Below are positions 15,191-23,440 of a DNA stretch of 46,225 bases, one piece after another (within the stretch, counting starts at the first letter, position 1; every line of letters begins with the position of its first letter). Below the pieces are notes generated by a model, which was not told the DNA's origin, did not search any database, and saw only the letters and a list, made by a program, of their open reading frames with translations. The translations under genes were made by a program, and so were the position numbers. The stretch covers positions 1-46,225 of the forward strand of contig JAHHSQ010000007.1 of assembly GCA_020025135.1 (NCBI GenBank), written 5' to 3'. This DNA is from Pectinatus sp. (lineage in GTDB: Bacteria; Bacillota; Negativicutes; Selenomonadales; Selenomonadaceae).

Positions 15191-15646
15191 TTATTCCCCC
15201 TTAAAATTAGCAATTATTTCCAGACAAGAATGCGCAAAATTAGCGCGCATGTTGGGTGTCATATTTTCATAGAAACTATCTATGGAGTGGGCGATAAGGG
15301 CCGCTTCGCGACGCGTGACGAGAGCATTTTGTAACATATATTTTAACAGACGATGCAAGTCCTCGCTAGTAGTGTTAACATCAATTTTTTGATGCAATTT
15401 TTGAAAGATTAAATCGTTACTATTAGGATGATAGGTAATCTTGATAAATCCACCTAATCCGCGTCTAGATTCTACTGAGAAGCCCTTTTCTGCCGTAAAG
15501 CGCGTGTTTAAAACATAACTTATTTGCGAGGGAGCACATTCAATGGCAGTAGCTATATCAGCACGGCGCAATACGATAGGCTTTTTTTGCTCAGCAGCTA
15601 GCTTTTGTAGAATATAGTTTTCGATTAAATCGGCAATATTAGCCAT
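15191..15646 (-). CDS. ctsR: heat-shock repressor CtsR
   Basis: Dimeric repressor of clp genes. The 151-residue protein has an N-terminal winged helix-turn-helix (PSQISYVLNTRFT) with the DNA-binding wing ESRRGLGGFIKI (59-70), then a helical C-terminal domain. In Bacillus the wing is RGGGG and that glycine loop senses heat; here the second glycine is Leu64. ATG 15646 is chosen because AAGGTGAG lies just upstream, and the GTG at 15655 is inside it. It is the first gene of the ctsR operon and probably autoregulated through the box at 15692-15706. Confidence 0.95.
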   Translation of the reverse strand: MANIADLIENYILQKLAAEQKKPIVLRRADIATAIECAPSQISYVLNTRFTAEKGFSVESRRGLGGFIKITYHPNSNDLIFQKLHQKIDVNTTSEDLHRLLKYMLQNALVTRREAALIAHSIDSFYENMTPNMRANFAHSCLEIIANFKGE

Positions 15647-15685
15647 TTTTCTCACCTTATCATATCATATTATATTATTGTTTCT

Positions 15686-15714
15686 ATTATATTTGACTAT
15701 TTGACTTTTAGCAA
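15686..15714 (-). promoter_or_regulatory. ctsR promoter with embedded CtsR box
   Basis: Minus-strand -35 TTGCTA (15714-15709), 17-bp spacer, -10 TATAAT (15691-15686). The spacer contains two direct AGTCAAA heptads (15706-15700 and 15698-15692) separated by a single T. The known CtsR operator is RGTCAAA-NAN-RGTCAAA, so the half-sites match but the spacing is 1 bp rather than 3. Bound repressor would block polymerase directly. Confidence 0.8.
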
Positions 15715-15717
15715 GCA

Positions 15718-15751
15718 GAAAAGAAACTCGACACCACAAAGTGGTGCCGAG
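15718..15751 (-). terminator. terminator of ileS
   Basis: Stem CTCGGCACCAC / GTGGTGTCGAG on the minus strand (15751-15741, 15737-15727) with one G-U pair and a TTT loop, followed by TTTCTTTTCT. It separates ileS from ctsR. Confidence 0.8.
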
Positions 15752-15765
15752 CTGTGAGAAAGAGC

Positions 15766-18700
15766 TTATTTAATTGCCAAAATAATTTTTTCGCCGTTAA
15801 TATTCCATTCCTTTTCAAAGCCAGCCAATTTATCGTAAACAATTTCCTCGGCTAAAACGATTTTTTGAATAAATTCGGCATTCTTTTGGATGATGTGGGC
15901 TAATTTTTCATTTCCCTGACAATAAAGGGTGATGTGGTCTAAAACTTCGAAATCATTATCTTTGCGCATGGTTTGAACTTTGCTGATGATTTCTCTGACA
16001 AATCCTTCTTCGATGAGCGCTTCTGTCAAACGCGTGTCGAGAGCGATAATGATGTTATTGTAGCTTTCTGTGACAAAATTTTCTTGTGGCTTGACCACGA
16101 TGTCGATATCTTCTTTAGTTAAAGTCAGTTCCTGTCCATCGACAGTGAGTTGGAAAATACCAGTTTTATCCAGTTCATCTTTTACGCGCAAGGCATCCTT
16201 TTGAGCAAGGGTATTTTTGACGGTGCCCATCAATTTGCCAACCTTTGGTCCGAGTACTTTGAAATTAGGCTTTAAAGTATAGGAGAGAAAGGCGCTGAGG
16301 TCATATTGGAAAGTCAATTCTTTGATGTTTAATTCATCGATGGCGATTTCTCGGTAGTAGTCGTTTAAGGCAAGGGGTGCTTTAACAAATAGTTGTTGCA
16401 AGGGTTGTCTATTTTTGATGTTCGCACTATTTCTAGCTGCTCTGCCGAGTCCGACTATTTCCAAGGTGAGATTCATATCTGCTTCCAGTTTTTCGTCGAT
16501 GAAGCTATCGTCAGCTGTTGGAAAATCGCAGAGATGGACACTTTCCGGAGCGTTTGTTTCACTTTTGCGAACGAGGTTTTGGTAGATATTTTCCGTCATA
16601 AACGGAATGAGAGGTGCTGCCAATTTGATAAAGGTAGATAGTGCCGTGTAGAGGGTCATATAGGCATCAATTTTATCAGCATTCATTTCACTGCCCCAGA
16701 AGCGTTCTCTGCTACGACGGACATACCAATTAGATAGTTCATCGACAAATTTTTGGAGGGCCTTTGCTGTTTCGGTGATTTTATAGTCGGCCAAGAATGT
16801 GTCGACAGTTTTAATCAAGGTATTTAAGCGGGAAAGGAGCCATTTATCCATAACGGAGAGGCGCTTATATTCGAGTGTATGCTCGCTAGGATTAAATTTA
16901 TCAATATTAGCGTAAAGTACATAAAAAGCATAGGTATTCCATAAAGTGCCGAGAAATTTGCGTTGTCCTTCGCGTACAGCATCATCGTGGAAGCGATTGG
17001 GAATCCAAGGTGCGCTGTTTTCGTAGAAATACCAGCGAATAGCGTCTGCACCGTGGCGATGTAAGGCATCCATCGGTTCAACGGCATTGCCCTTTGATTT
17101 GCTCATTTTTTGCCCATTTTTATCTTGTACATGCCCTAAAACGATGACATTTTCATAAGCATTCCTGTCGAATAGTAAGGTCGAAATAGCGATAAGAGAA
17201 TAGAACCAACCGCGAGTTTGATCCACTGCTTCAGAGATGAAGTTAGCGGGGAAAGTTTTTTCAAATACCTCTTTATTTTCAAAAGGATAGTGCCATTGGG
17301 CAAATGGCATAGCCCCGGAATCAAACCAACAATCGATTACTTCTGGTACGCGGTGCATTTCTTGACCACATTTTTCGCAAGTGATAGTAATGTCATCGAG
17401 GAAAGGACGGTGTAGCTCGATATCTGGTGGGCAATTAGAAGATAATGCATGTAATTCTGCTAAAGAGCCGATGGCGTGTTGGTGTCCACAGCGACATTGC
17501 CAAATATTGAGCGGAGTGCCCCAATAACGGTTGCGACTGATACCCCAATCTTGTACGTGTTCGAGCCAGTTTCCAAAACGACCAGTGCCGATGGAGGGCG
17601 GAATCCAATTTACCTTGTCGTTATTGGCGAGTAGTTTTTCTTTTACGTCCGTCATTTTGATGAACCAAGACTGGCGAGCGTAATAAATGAGTGGGGTATC
17701 ACAGCGCCAGCAGTGTGGGTAACTGTGCTCGAATTTTGGTGCGGAGAAGAGGAGAGCTTTTTCTTTTAAGTCGTGCAGGATGAGCGGGTCAGCATCTTTG
17801 ACGAAAATTCCAGCCCAATCGGTATCGGCCGTCAATTTACCTTGGCTATCGACAAATTGCACAAAGCCGAGATTGTACTTTTTGCAGACACGCGAGTCAT
17901 CTTCCCCGAAGGCAGGGGCGAGGTGGACGATGCCTGTACCATCTTCGCAGGTGACGTATTCATCGCAAGCGACATAGAACGATTCAGTTTTGACCTTGTT
18001 GACGGCATAGGGATAAAGTGGTACATATTTTTTATGTTCTAATTCTTTGCCGGAGAAATGTTCGAGAATGGTGTAGTTTTCTACTAACACTTTTTCTACG
18101 AGGTCGTTAGCCATATAGTAGGTGTATTCGTTGTGTTTTACTTTGACATAGTCGATATTAGGATTTACGCAAAGAGCAACGTTGGAAGGAAGGGTCCACG
18201 GTGTAGTGGTCCAAACGAGGAAATAGGCGTCTTCATCGACCAATTTAAAGCGGACAATGGCAGAGCGTTCTTTCACTGTTTTATACCCTTGTGCTACTTC
18301 GTGGGAAGAGAGCGGAGTGCCACAGCGTGGGCAATACGGAACAATTTTGTGTCTCTGATAGAGCAGACCTTTTTTCCAAATTTCTTTTAAGGCCCACCAA
18401 ACAGATTCGATATAATCGTTTTCATAGGTGATATATGGGTGTTCCATATCGGCCCAATATCCGACTGTGCGAGAAAATTCTTCCCACATGCCCTTGTATT
18501 GCCAAACGCTTTCTTTACACTTTTGCACAAATGGTTCGATGCCATAAGCTTCGATTTGTTCTTTGCCGTCTAAACCAAGGGCTTTTTCTACTTCCAGTTC
18601 TACTGGTAGTCCGTGTGTGTCCCAGCCAGCTTTGCGAATAGTTTTATAGCCTTTCATCGCTTTGTAACGTGGAAAAATATCTTTGATGACGCGGGTTAAA

Positions 18701-18876
18701 ACGTGACCAATATGTGGTTTACCGTTTGCTGTTGGTGGACCATCATAAAAAGTGAAGACGTCATTACCCTCACGTTGGGAGATACTTTTTTGAAAAATAT
18801 TGTTCTTTTGCCAAAAATCGACGATTTGTTTTTCGCGTTCTGCAAAATTGAGATTAGTTTCTACCTTGTCGTACAC
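15766..18876 (-). CDS. ileS: isoleucyl-tRNA synthetase
   Basis: Charges tRNA-Ile. The 1036-residue class Ia enzyme has HIGH at 55-58, the CP1 editing domain (TTTPWTLPSN about 223-232), KMSKS at 590-594 and a long C-terminal region. Length and segments such as GWDTHGLPVELEVEKALG are characteristic of the type 2 (eukaryote-like) IleRS, known to tolerate mupirocin better than type 1; that assignment is from memory. Start is GTG 18876 with GGAGG 9 nt upstream. It is a single-gene unit under a T-box leader. Confidence 0.96.
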   Translation of the reverse strand: MYDKVETNLNFAEREKQIVDFWQKNNIFQKSISQREGNDVFTFYDGPPTANGKPHIGHVLTRVIKDIFPRYKAMKGYKTIRKAGWDTHGLPVELEVEKALGLDGKEQIEAYGIEPFVQKCKESVWQYKGMWEEFSRTVGYWADMEHPYITYENDYIESVWWALKEIWKKGLLYQRHKIVPYCPRCGTPLSSHEVAQGYKTVKERSAIVRFKLVDEDAYFLVWTTTPWTLPSNVALCVNPNIDYVKVKHNEYTYYMANDLVEKVLVENYTILEHFSGKELEHKKYVPLYPYAVNKVKTESFYVACDEYVTCEDGTGIVHLAPAFGEDDSRVCKKYNLGFVQFVDSQGKLTADTDWAGIFVKDADPLILHDLKEKALLFSAPKFEHSYPHCWRCDTPLIYYARQSWFIKMTDVKEKLLANNDKVNWIPPSIGTGRFGNWLEHVQDWGISRNRYWGTPLNIWQCRCGHQHAIGSLAELHALSSNCPPDIELHRPFLDDITITCEKCGQEMHRVPEVIDCWFDSGAMPFAQWHYPFENKEVFEKTFPANFISEAVDQTRGWFYSLIAISTLLFDRNAYENVIVLGHVQDKNGQKMSKSKGNAVEPMDALHRHGADAIRWYFYENSAPWIPNRFHDDAVREGQRKFLGTLWNTYAFYVLYANIDKFNPSEHTLEYKRLSVMDKWLLSRLNTLIKTVDTFLADYKITETAKALQKFVDELSNWYVRRSRERFWGSEMNADKIDAYMTLYTALSTFIKLAAPLIPFMTENIYQNLVRKSETNAPESVHLCDFPTADDSFIDEKLEADMNLTLEIVGLGRAARNSANIKNRQPLQQLFVKAPLALNDYYREIAIDELNIKELTFQYDLSAFLSYTLKPNFKVLGPKVGKLMGTVKNTLAQKDALRVKDELDKTGIFQLTVDGQELTLTKEDIDIVVKPQENFVTESYNNIIIALDTRLTEALIEEGFVREIISKVQTMRKDNDFEVLDHITLYCQGNEKLAHIIQKNAEFIQKIVLAEEIVYDKLAGFEKEWNINGEKIILAIK

Positions 18877-18896
18877 GATGTTTTACCTCCATTGAT

Positions 18897-19146
18897 ATAA
18901 AATAGTAAAAAAATAAAGCCTTCATCCCAAAACAGGATGAAAGCTTTGCTTCCATTGTACCACCTATTTCGCATACCAACATATGCTACTCATATAACGG
19001 TGAGAACCGGCCTCACTTACTGCAATTTCAGCTGGCGACTCAAGAGTGATTTTTAGAAAGCCACATCTATCGGCCTCACACCAACGCCGACTCGCTGGGA
19101 GATAGAATCTCTCGTTATTTCTCTTTCGTTGTCTTTACATATGGTA
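18897..19146 (-). ncRNA. T-box riboswitch of ileS
   Basis: A leader of about 250 nt. It contains the T-box core AGGTGGTAC (18965-18957), the CACTCTTGAG segment after stem I, a distal stem I loop, and a final terminator (stem AAAGCTTTCATCC with GGATGAAGGCTTT, 18947-18915, then seven U). Uncharged tRNA-Ile should pair with the T-box and favour the antiterminator. I could not place an isoleucine specifier with confidence: the expected side of stem I reads GATAGATGTGG, which has no ATC or ATT. Confidence 0.9.
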
Positions 19147-19152
19147 AGGACT

Positions 19153-19181
19153 ATTATAGGTGAAAAAATAAAAAAAAACAA
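19153..19181 (-). promoter_or_regulatory. promoter of the ileS T-box transcript
   Basis: Minus-strand -10 TATAAT (19158-19153) with TTGTTT 17 bp upstream. A better -35 match TTGACT (19186-19181) sits at 22 bp, which is too far for normal sigma-A use. The poly-T spacer is notable. Confidence 0.6.
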
Positions 19182-19254
19182 GTCAAAATTATGCGGTTTG
19201 TTGGTAGCGTACTGAAAAATATTTTACCCTCTTTTATAAAGTAGAAAAAAGATA

Positions 19255-19283
19255 TTGACTCGGTATATTTTATATGATAAAAT
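19255..19283 (+). promoter_or_regulatory. promoter of rpoB-rpoC
   Basis: -35 TTGACT (19255-19260), 17-bp spacer, -10 TAAAAT (19278-19283) with an extended -10 TG at 19275-19276. The predicted start near 19290 leaves a leader of about 385 nt before rpoB. Confidence 0.75.
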
Positions 19284-19666
19284 CAATTATTACAGAATGA
19301 TTATACATAAGGAGTATTATACCATTTTTTCGAAATTCATTCCGATTAGCCAGAGAAAGACATATTTTTGTCTGGTAGCGCAATTTTATGGAGAGGGGAA
19401 GTTCTGCCTCTAATTGTCTGCCAGTAGCTATTTTTCTCGGTCGAGGTGATTTGAAAAGATTGGCAAAATAATTGATAAAAGCAAGGGACAACGAGAAATC
19501 GCCTTGCCTTTTTTCATTGTCTATAACCAAAATGAGCATAACTATCCTCATTTAGACATCACAAATATTATTATATTAAACTCGTTGTTAGAAATCTTAC
19601 AATTTATTTGTGAGATTGTCAAATATTCTGTTTGCTAAATAAGAATTCTTGTAAATATGCTGAGGG
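19284..19666 (+). other. long structured rpoB leader without a supported gene
   Basis: The stretch between the rpoB promoter and its Shine-Dalgarno has several inverted repeats: AGAC/GTCT and CAATT/AATTG pairs in the first half, the terminator at 19481-19514, then AAATGAG/CTCATTT (19530-19553). No rplJ/rplL genes precede rpoB. A minus-strand frame at 19270-19551 has no Shine-Dalgarno and recognisable homology is absent, so I do not call it. Confidence 0.5.
19481..19514 (+). terminator. terminator/attenuator inside the rpoB leader
   Basis: GCAAGG (19481-19486) / CCTTGC (19502-19507) with an inner CGA/TCG stem capped by a GAAA tetraloop (19495-19498) and a five-nt bulge, followed by CTTTTTT. 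It lies about 190 nt into the leader, where only rpoBC lies downstream. Confidence 0.6.
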
Positions 19667-19675
19667 GTGAAAGTA

Positions 19676-22600
19676 TTGTTTAAACCTGTTCCAGTAGGAA
19701 AAAGAACAAGGTACAGTTACGCCAAAATTAAAGAAGTTATGGATATGCCACATTTGTTGGATATTCAACGCAATTCTTATAAGTGGTTTTTAAAAGAAGG
19801 TTTGCGAGAAATCTTCCGCGACATTTCTCCAATTGAAGATTTCAATAAGAATTTGCGCCTTAGCTTCGGCACATTTTCGCTTGGTGAACCAAAATACTCC
19901 ATCGATGAATGTAAAGAGCGTGACACTACTTATTCGGCACCGTTACGAGTCAATGTCCGTTTAGTTAAAAATGCTACCGGAGAAATTAAGGAACATGAAG
20001 TATTCATGGGCGATTTCCCATTGATGACGGATACCGGTACTTTTATTATCAACGGAGCGGAACGCGTCATTGTCAGTCAGTTGGTACGTTCTCCAGGAGC
20101 GTATTATGATATGTCCATCGACCAGACTGGTAAGAAGATGTATACGGCGACTCTCATTCCTAATAGAGGGGCTTGGATTGAATTGGAAAATGATGTCAAT
20201 GATGTCATTTCCGTTCGTATCGACCGCACGCGCAAATTGAATGCTGCTATTTTGATTCGCGCTTTGGGAATTGGCTCTAGTCAAGCTATTACAGAACTTT
20301 TCAATAATGACCCATTGATTGTCAATACGATTGAACGCGATAATACCACCAGCAAGGAAGAAGCGCTTATCGAAATATACAAGCGTTTGCGTCCTGGTGA
20401 ACCACCTACCGTAGAAAGCGCAGAAGAACTTTTGAATAATCTGTTCTTTGAGCCGAAACGCTATGATTTGGCAATGGTAGGACGCTATAAATTAACCAAG
20501 AAATTAGGTTGGAAGCGTCGTCTGGCTGGTCATGAACTGGTAGACCCACTTATCGACCGCGAAACAGGGGAAGTTGTCGTGCCAGCTGGTGAAGTGCTCG
20601 ACATCGATTTCTTGGAAAATATTACTTTGGAACAGGAACACGCCATTTTTGGCGATGATGATAATGCGGTCCTTTCTTTCTTAGTAAAGAGAAAAGATGG
20701 CAAGGCTGAGAAGATGATTTGTTCTCGTACCATGGATTACAATAAGAGAACAATTACCATTCCTGATATTTTGTCATTTATCAGCTACATGCTGAATTTA
20801 ATGAACGGTATTGGCTATACTGATGACATTGACCATCTTGGCAATCGTCGCGTTCGTTCCGTCGGTGAATTGTTGCAAAATCAGTTCCGAATTGGTCTTT
20901 CTCGCATGGAAAGAGTGGTTAAGGAACGTATGGCTGTACAGGACGATGATATTCAGACCAATGCTCTGATTAACATCCGTCCAGTTGTAGCTGCCATTAA
21001 GGAATTTTTTGGTTCCAGCCAGTTGTCCCAGTTTATGGACCAGCACAATCCACTCAGTGAATTGACCCATAAACGTCGTCTCAGTGCCCTTGGACCGGGT
21101 GGTCTTTCCCGTGAAAGAGCTGGTTTTGAAGTGCGCGACGTTCACAATTCTCACTATGGTCGCATGTGTCCAATCGAAACGCCAGAAGGTCCGAACATCG
21201 GTTTGATTGGTTCTTTGTCCACTTATGCGAGAGTGAATAGATTTGGTTTTATCGAAACACCTTATCGTAAGGTGGATAAGGTCAATAAACGCGTCACTAA
21301 TGATGTGTATTATTTGACAGCGGATGAAGAAGAAGATATCGTCATCGCTCAGGCCAACGAAAAATTGGATGAAAATGATTGGTTCTTGAATGACCGCGTC
21401 ACAGCTCGTTTTCACGAGGAAACGAGCTTGATGCCGGCTGACTCCGTCGATTACATGGACGTTTCACCGAAACAGGTCGTTTCCATTGCTACTGCGATGA
21501 TACCATTCTTGGAAAATGATGATGCTAACCGTGCTTTAATGGGGGCAAATATGCAACGTCAAGCAGTTCCACTTTTGCGCACCCAAGCTCCGTTAGTTGG
21601 TACTGGTATGGAATATAAGGCCGCTTGTGACTCTGGTGTCATGATTTTGGCGAAGAATGCTGGAGAAGTCATCAAAGTTACCGCTAATCTCATCATTATC
21701 AGAAATGAAGCTGGTACAGATGACATCTATAAATTGCAAAAATACATGCGTTCTAATCAGGGAACGTGCATTAATCAAGTGCCGATTGTTTACAAGGGTG
21801 ACAAAGTTGTTAAGGGACAGCCGATTGCGGATGGCCCAGCGACTGACCACGGCGAATTGGCTCTTGGCTATAATATCTTGGTAGCATTTATGCCTTGGGA
21901 AGGCTATAACTACGAAGATGCTATTTTGCTCAGTGAAAAATTGGTGCGGGAAGATATCTATACTTCTATTCACATTGAAGAATACGAATGCGAAGCACGT
22001 GATACCAAATTAGGAGCAGAAGAAATTACGCGCGAATTGCCGAATGTTTCCGAAGAAGCTATGAAAGACCTCGATGAAAACGGTATCATTCGCATCGGCG
22101 CAGAGGTCCGCTCTGGCGATATTTTGGTCGGGAAAGTAACTCCGAAGGGCGAAACCGAGTTGACCGCAGAAGAAAGATTGTTGCGCGCTATTTTTGGTGA
22201 AAAGGCACGTGAAGTTCGCGATACTTCATTGCGTGTTCCTCATGGTGAAGCAGGCAAGATTGTCGATGTCAAAATTTTCAAGAGAGAAAATAATGACGAA
22301 TTGTCACCGGGAGTAAATCAATTAATTCGCGTGTACATCGCCCAGAAACGTAAAATTTCTGTCGGCGATAAGATGGCAGGTCGTCACGGTAACAAAGGGG
22401 TTGTTTCCCGCGTTATGCGTGAAGAAGATATGCCGTTTTTGCCAGATGGTACACCAGTTAATATCGTATTAAATCCGCTCGGCGTTCCTTCTCGTATGAA
22501 TATCGGACAGGTATTGGAAACACACCTTGGTATGGCAGTGCGTGAACTTGGCATGCAGATTAAAGCTGGAGAGTTGGAAAAGGTAAAAGAACGCCTCATT

Positions 22601-23422
22601 TCTATCGGTTATGATTACGATAAGTATGGCATGCCAAAACCAGATGTGGCTGGTTTGCATATTGCGACACCAGTATTTGATGGTGCTAAAGAAACGGAAG
22701 TTTTCCAGACTTTAAAAGCCTCTGGTTTCTCAGACGACGGCAAAACCATTCTTTATGATGGTCGTACCGGTGAACCGTTTGAAAATCCAGTTACCGTTGG
22801 TTGCGTATACATGTTGAAATTGCATCACTTGGTAGATGACAAGATTCACGCTCGCTCTACCGGTCCGTACTCTTTGGTTACGCAACAGCCTTTGGGTGGT
22901 AAAGCACAGTTCGGTGGACAGCGTTTTGGGGAAATGGAAGTTTGGGCCTTAGAAGCATATGGCGCAGCTTATACCTTACAAGAAATTCTGACTGTTAAGT
23001 CCGATGACGTGGTAGGACGTGTGAAGACTTACGAAGCCATCGTTAAGGGAGAAAATATTCCGGAACCAGGTGTTCCAGAATCGTTTAAGGTCTTGATTAA
23101 GGAATTGCAGAGCATTGGTTTGGATATCAAGGTTCTCTCCGAAGATGCTCAAGAAATCATGATAAATGATTCCGACGATGACATTAATGATGTCAATACA
23201 GATGATTTAGGTTTAGATGTTTCTGCACACACCTCTAGCGATATAGTTTCGGGAGAAGAAGTGCCTGCTGATAGTATCGTAGAAGAAGTTACTGATGAAG
23301 AAGAAATCATCAATGATGATGATATCATCGCGGAAATGAATATGGATAATAATGATTTAGATGTCAGCAGCTTGGACAATATTGATAGCAGTATTGATAA
23401 TAATGACGATTATGATAAATAA
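19676..23422 (+). CDS. rpoB: RNA polymerase beta subunit
   Basis: Beta subunit of RNA polymerase, 1248 residues from the preferred TTG start at 19676 (GAGGGG 8 nt upstream; GTG 19667 overlaps that Shine-Dalgarno). The N-terminus FKPVPVGKRTRYSY and FRDISPIEDF are conserved. The rifampicin region around residues 447-480 (SQLSQFMDQHNPLSELTHKRRLSALGPGG) has wild-type residues at the usual resistance positions. The last about 90 residues form a highly acidic Asp/Asn/Glu-rich tail beyond the conserved core. Its stop is 18 nt before rpoC. Confidence 0.98.
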   Translation: MFKPVPVGKRTRYSYAKIKEVMDMPHLLDIQRNSYKWFLKEGLREIFRDISPIEDFNKNLRLSFGTFSLGEPKYSIDECKERDTTYSAPLRVNVRLVKNATGEIKEHEVFMGDFPLMTDTGTFIINGAERVIVSQLVRSPGAYYDMSIDQTGKKMYTATLIPNRGAWIELENDVNDVISVRIDRTRKLNAAILIRALGIGSSQAITELFNNDPLIVNTIERDNTTSKEEALIEIYKRLRPGEPPTVESAEELLNNLFFEPKRYDLAMVGRYKLTKKLGWKRRLAGHELVDPLIDRETGEVVVPAGEVLDIDFLENITLEQEHAIFGDDDNAVLSFLVKRKDGKAEKMICSRTMDYNKRTITIPDILSFISYMLNLMNGIGYTDDIDHLGNRRVRSVGELLQNQFRIGLSRMERVVKERMAVQDDDIQTNALINIRPVVAAIKEFFGSSQLSQFMDQHNPLSELTHKRRLSALGPGGLSRERAGFEVRDVHNSHYGRMCPIETPEGPNIGLIGSLSTYARVNRFGFIETPYRKVDKVNKRVTNDVYYLTADEEEDIVIAQANEKLDENDWFLNDRVTARFHEETSLMPADSVDYMDVSPKQVVSIATAMIPFLENDDANRALMGANMQRQAVPLLRTQAPLVGTGMEYKAACDSGVMILAKNAGEVIKVTANLIIIRNEAGTDDIYKLQKYMRSNQGTCINQVPIVYKGDKVVKGQPIADGPATDHGELALGYNILVAFMPWEGYNYEDAILLSEKLVREDIYTSIHIEEYECEARDTKLGAEEITRELPNVSEEAMKDLDENGIIRIGAEVRSGDILVGKVTPKGETELTAEERLLRAIFGEKAREVRDTSLRVPHGEAGKIVDVKIFKRENNDELSPGVNQLIRVYIAQKRKISVGDKMAGRHGNKGVVSRVMREEDMPFLPDGTPVNIVLNPLGVPSRMNIGQVLETHLGMAVRELGMQIKAGELEKVKERLISIGYDYDKYGMPKPDVAGLHIATPVFDGAKETEVFQTLKASGFSDDGKTILYDGRTGEPFENPVTVGCVYMLKLHHLVDDKIHARSTGPYSLVTQQPLGGKAQFGGQRFGEMEVWALEAYGAAYTLQEILTVKSDDVVGRVKTYEAIVKGENIPEPGVPESFKVLIKELQSIGLDIKVLSEDAQEIMINDSDDDINDVNTDDLGLDVSAHTSSDIVSGEEVPADSIVEEVTDEEEIINDDDIIAEMNMDNNDLDVSSLDNIDSSIDNNDDYDK

Positions 23423-23440
23423 GAAGGGAGTGTTCACCCT

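Noticed and set aside
19297..19413. 38-codon frame at the 5' end of the rpoB leader
   Set aside because: It would start only a few nt after the predicted transcript start without a Shine-Dalgarno; composition is not convincing.
19270..19551. 93-residue minus-strand frame in the rpoB leader
   Set aside because: No Shine-Dalgarno, runs through the rpoB promoter and the leader terminator, and no familiar motif.
20798..21415. 205-residue minus-strand open frame inside rpoB
   Set aside because: Fully antisense to conserved rpoB sequence, no Shine-Dalgarno, low-complexity composition; a codon-bias shadow.
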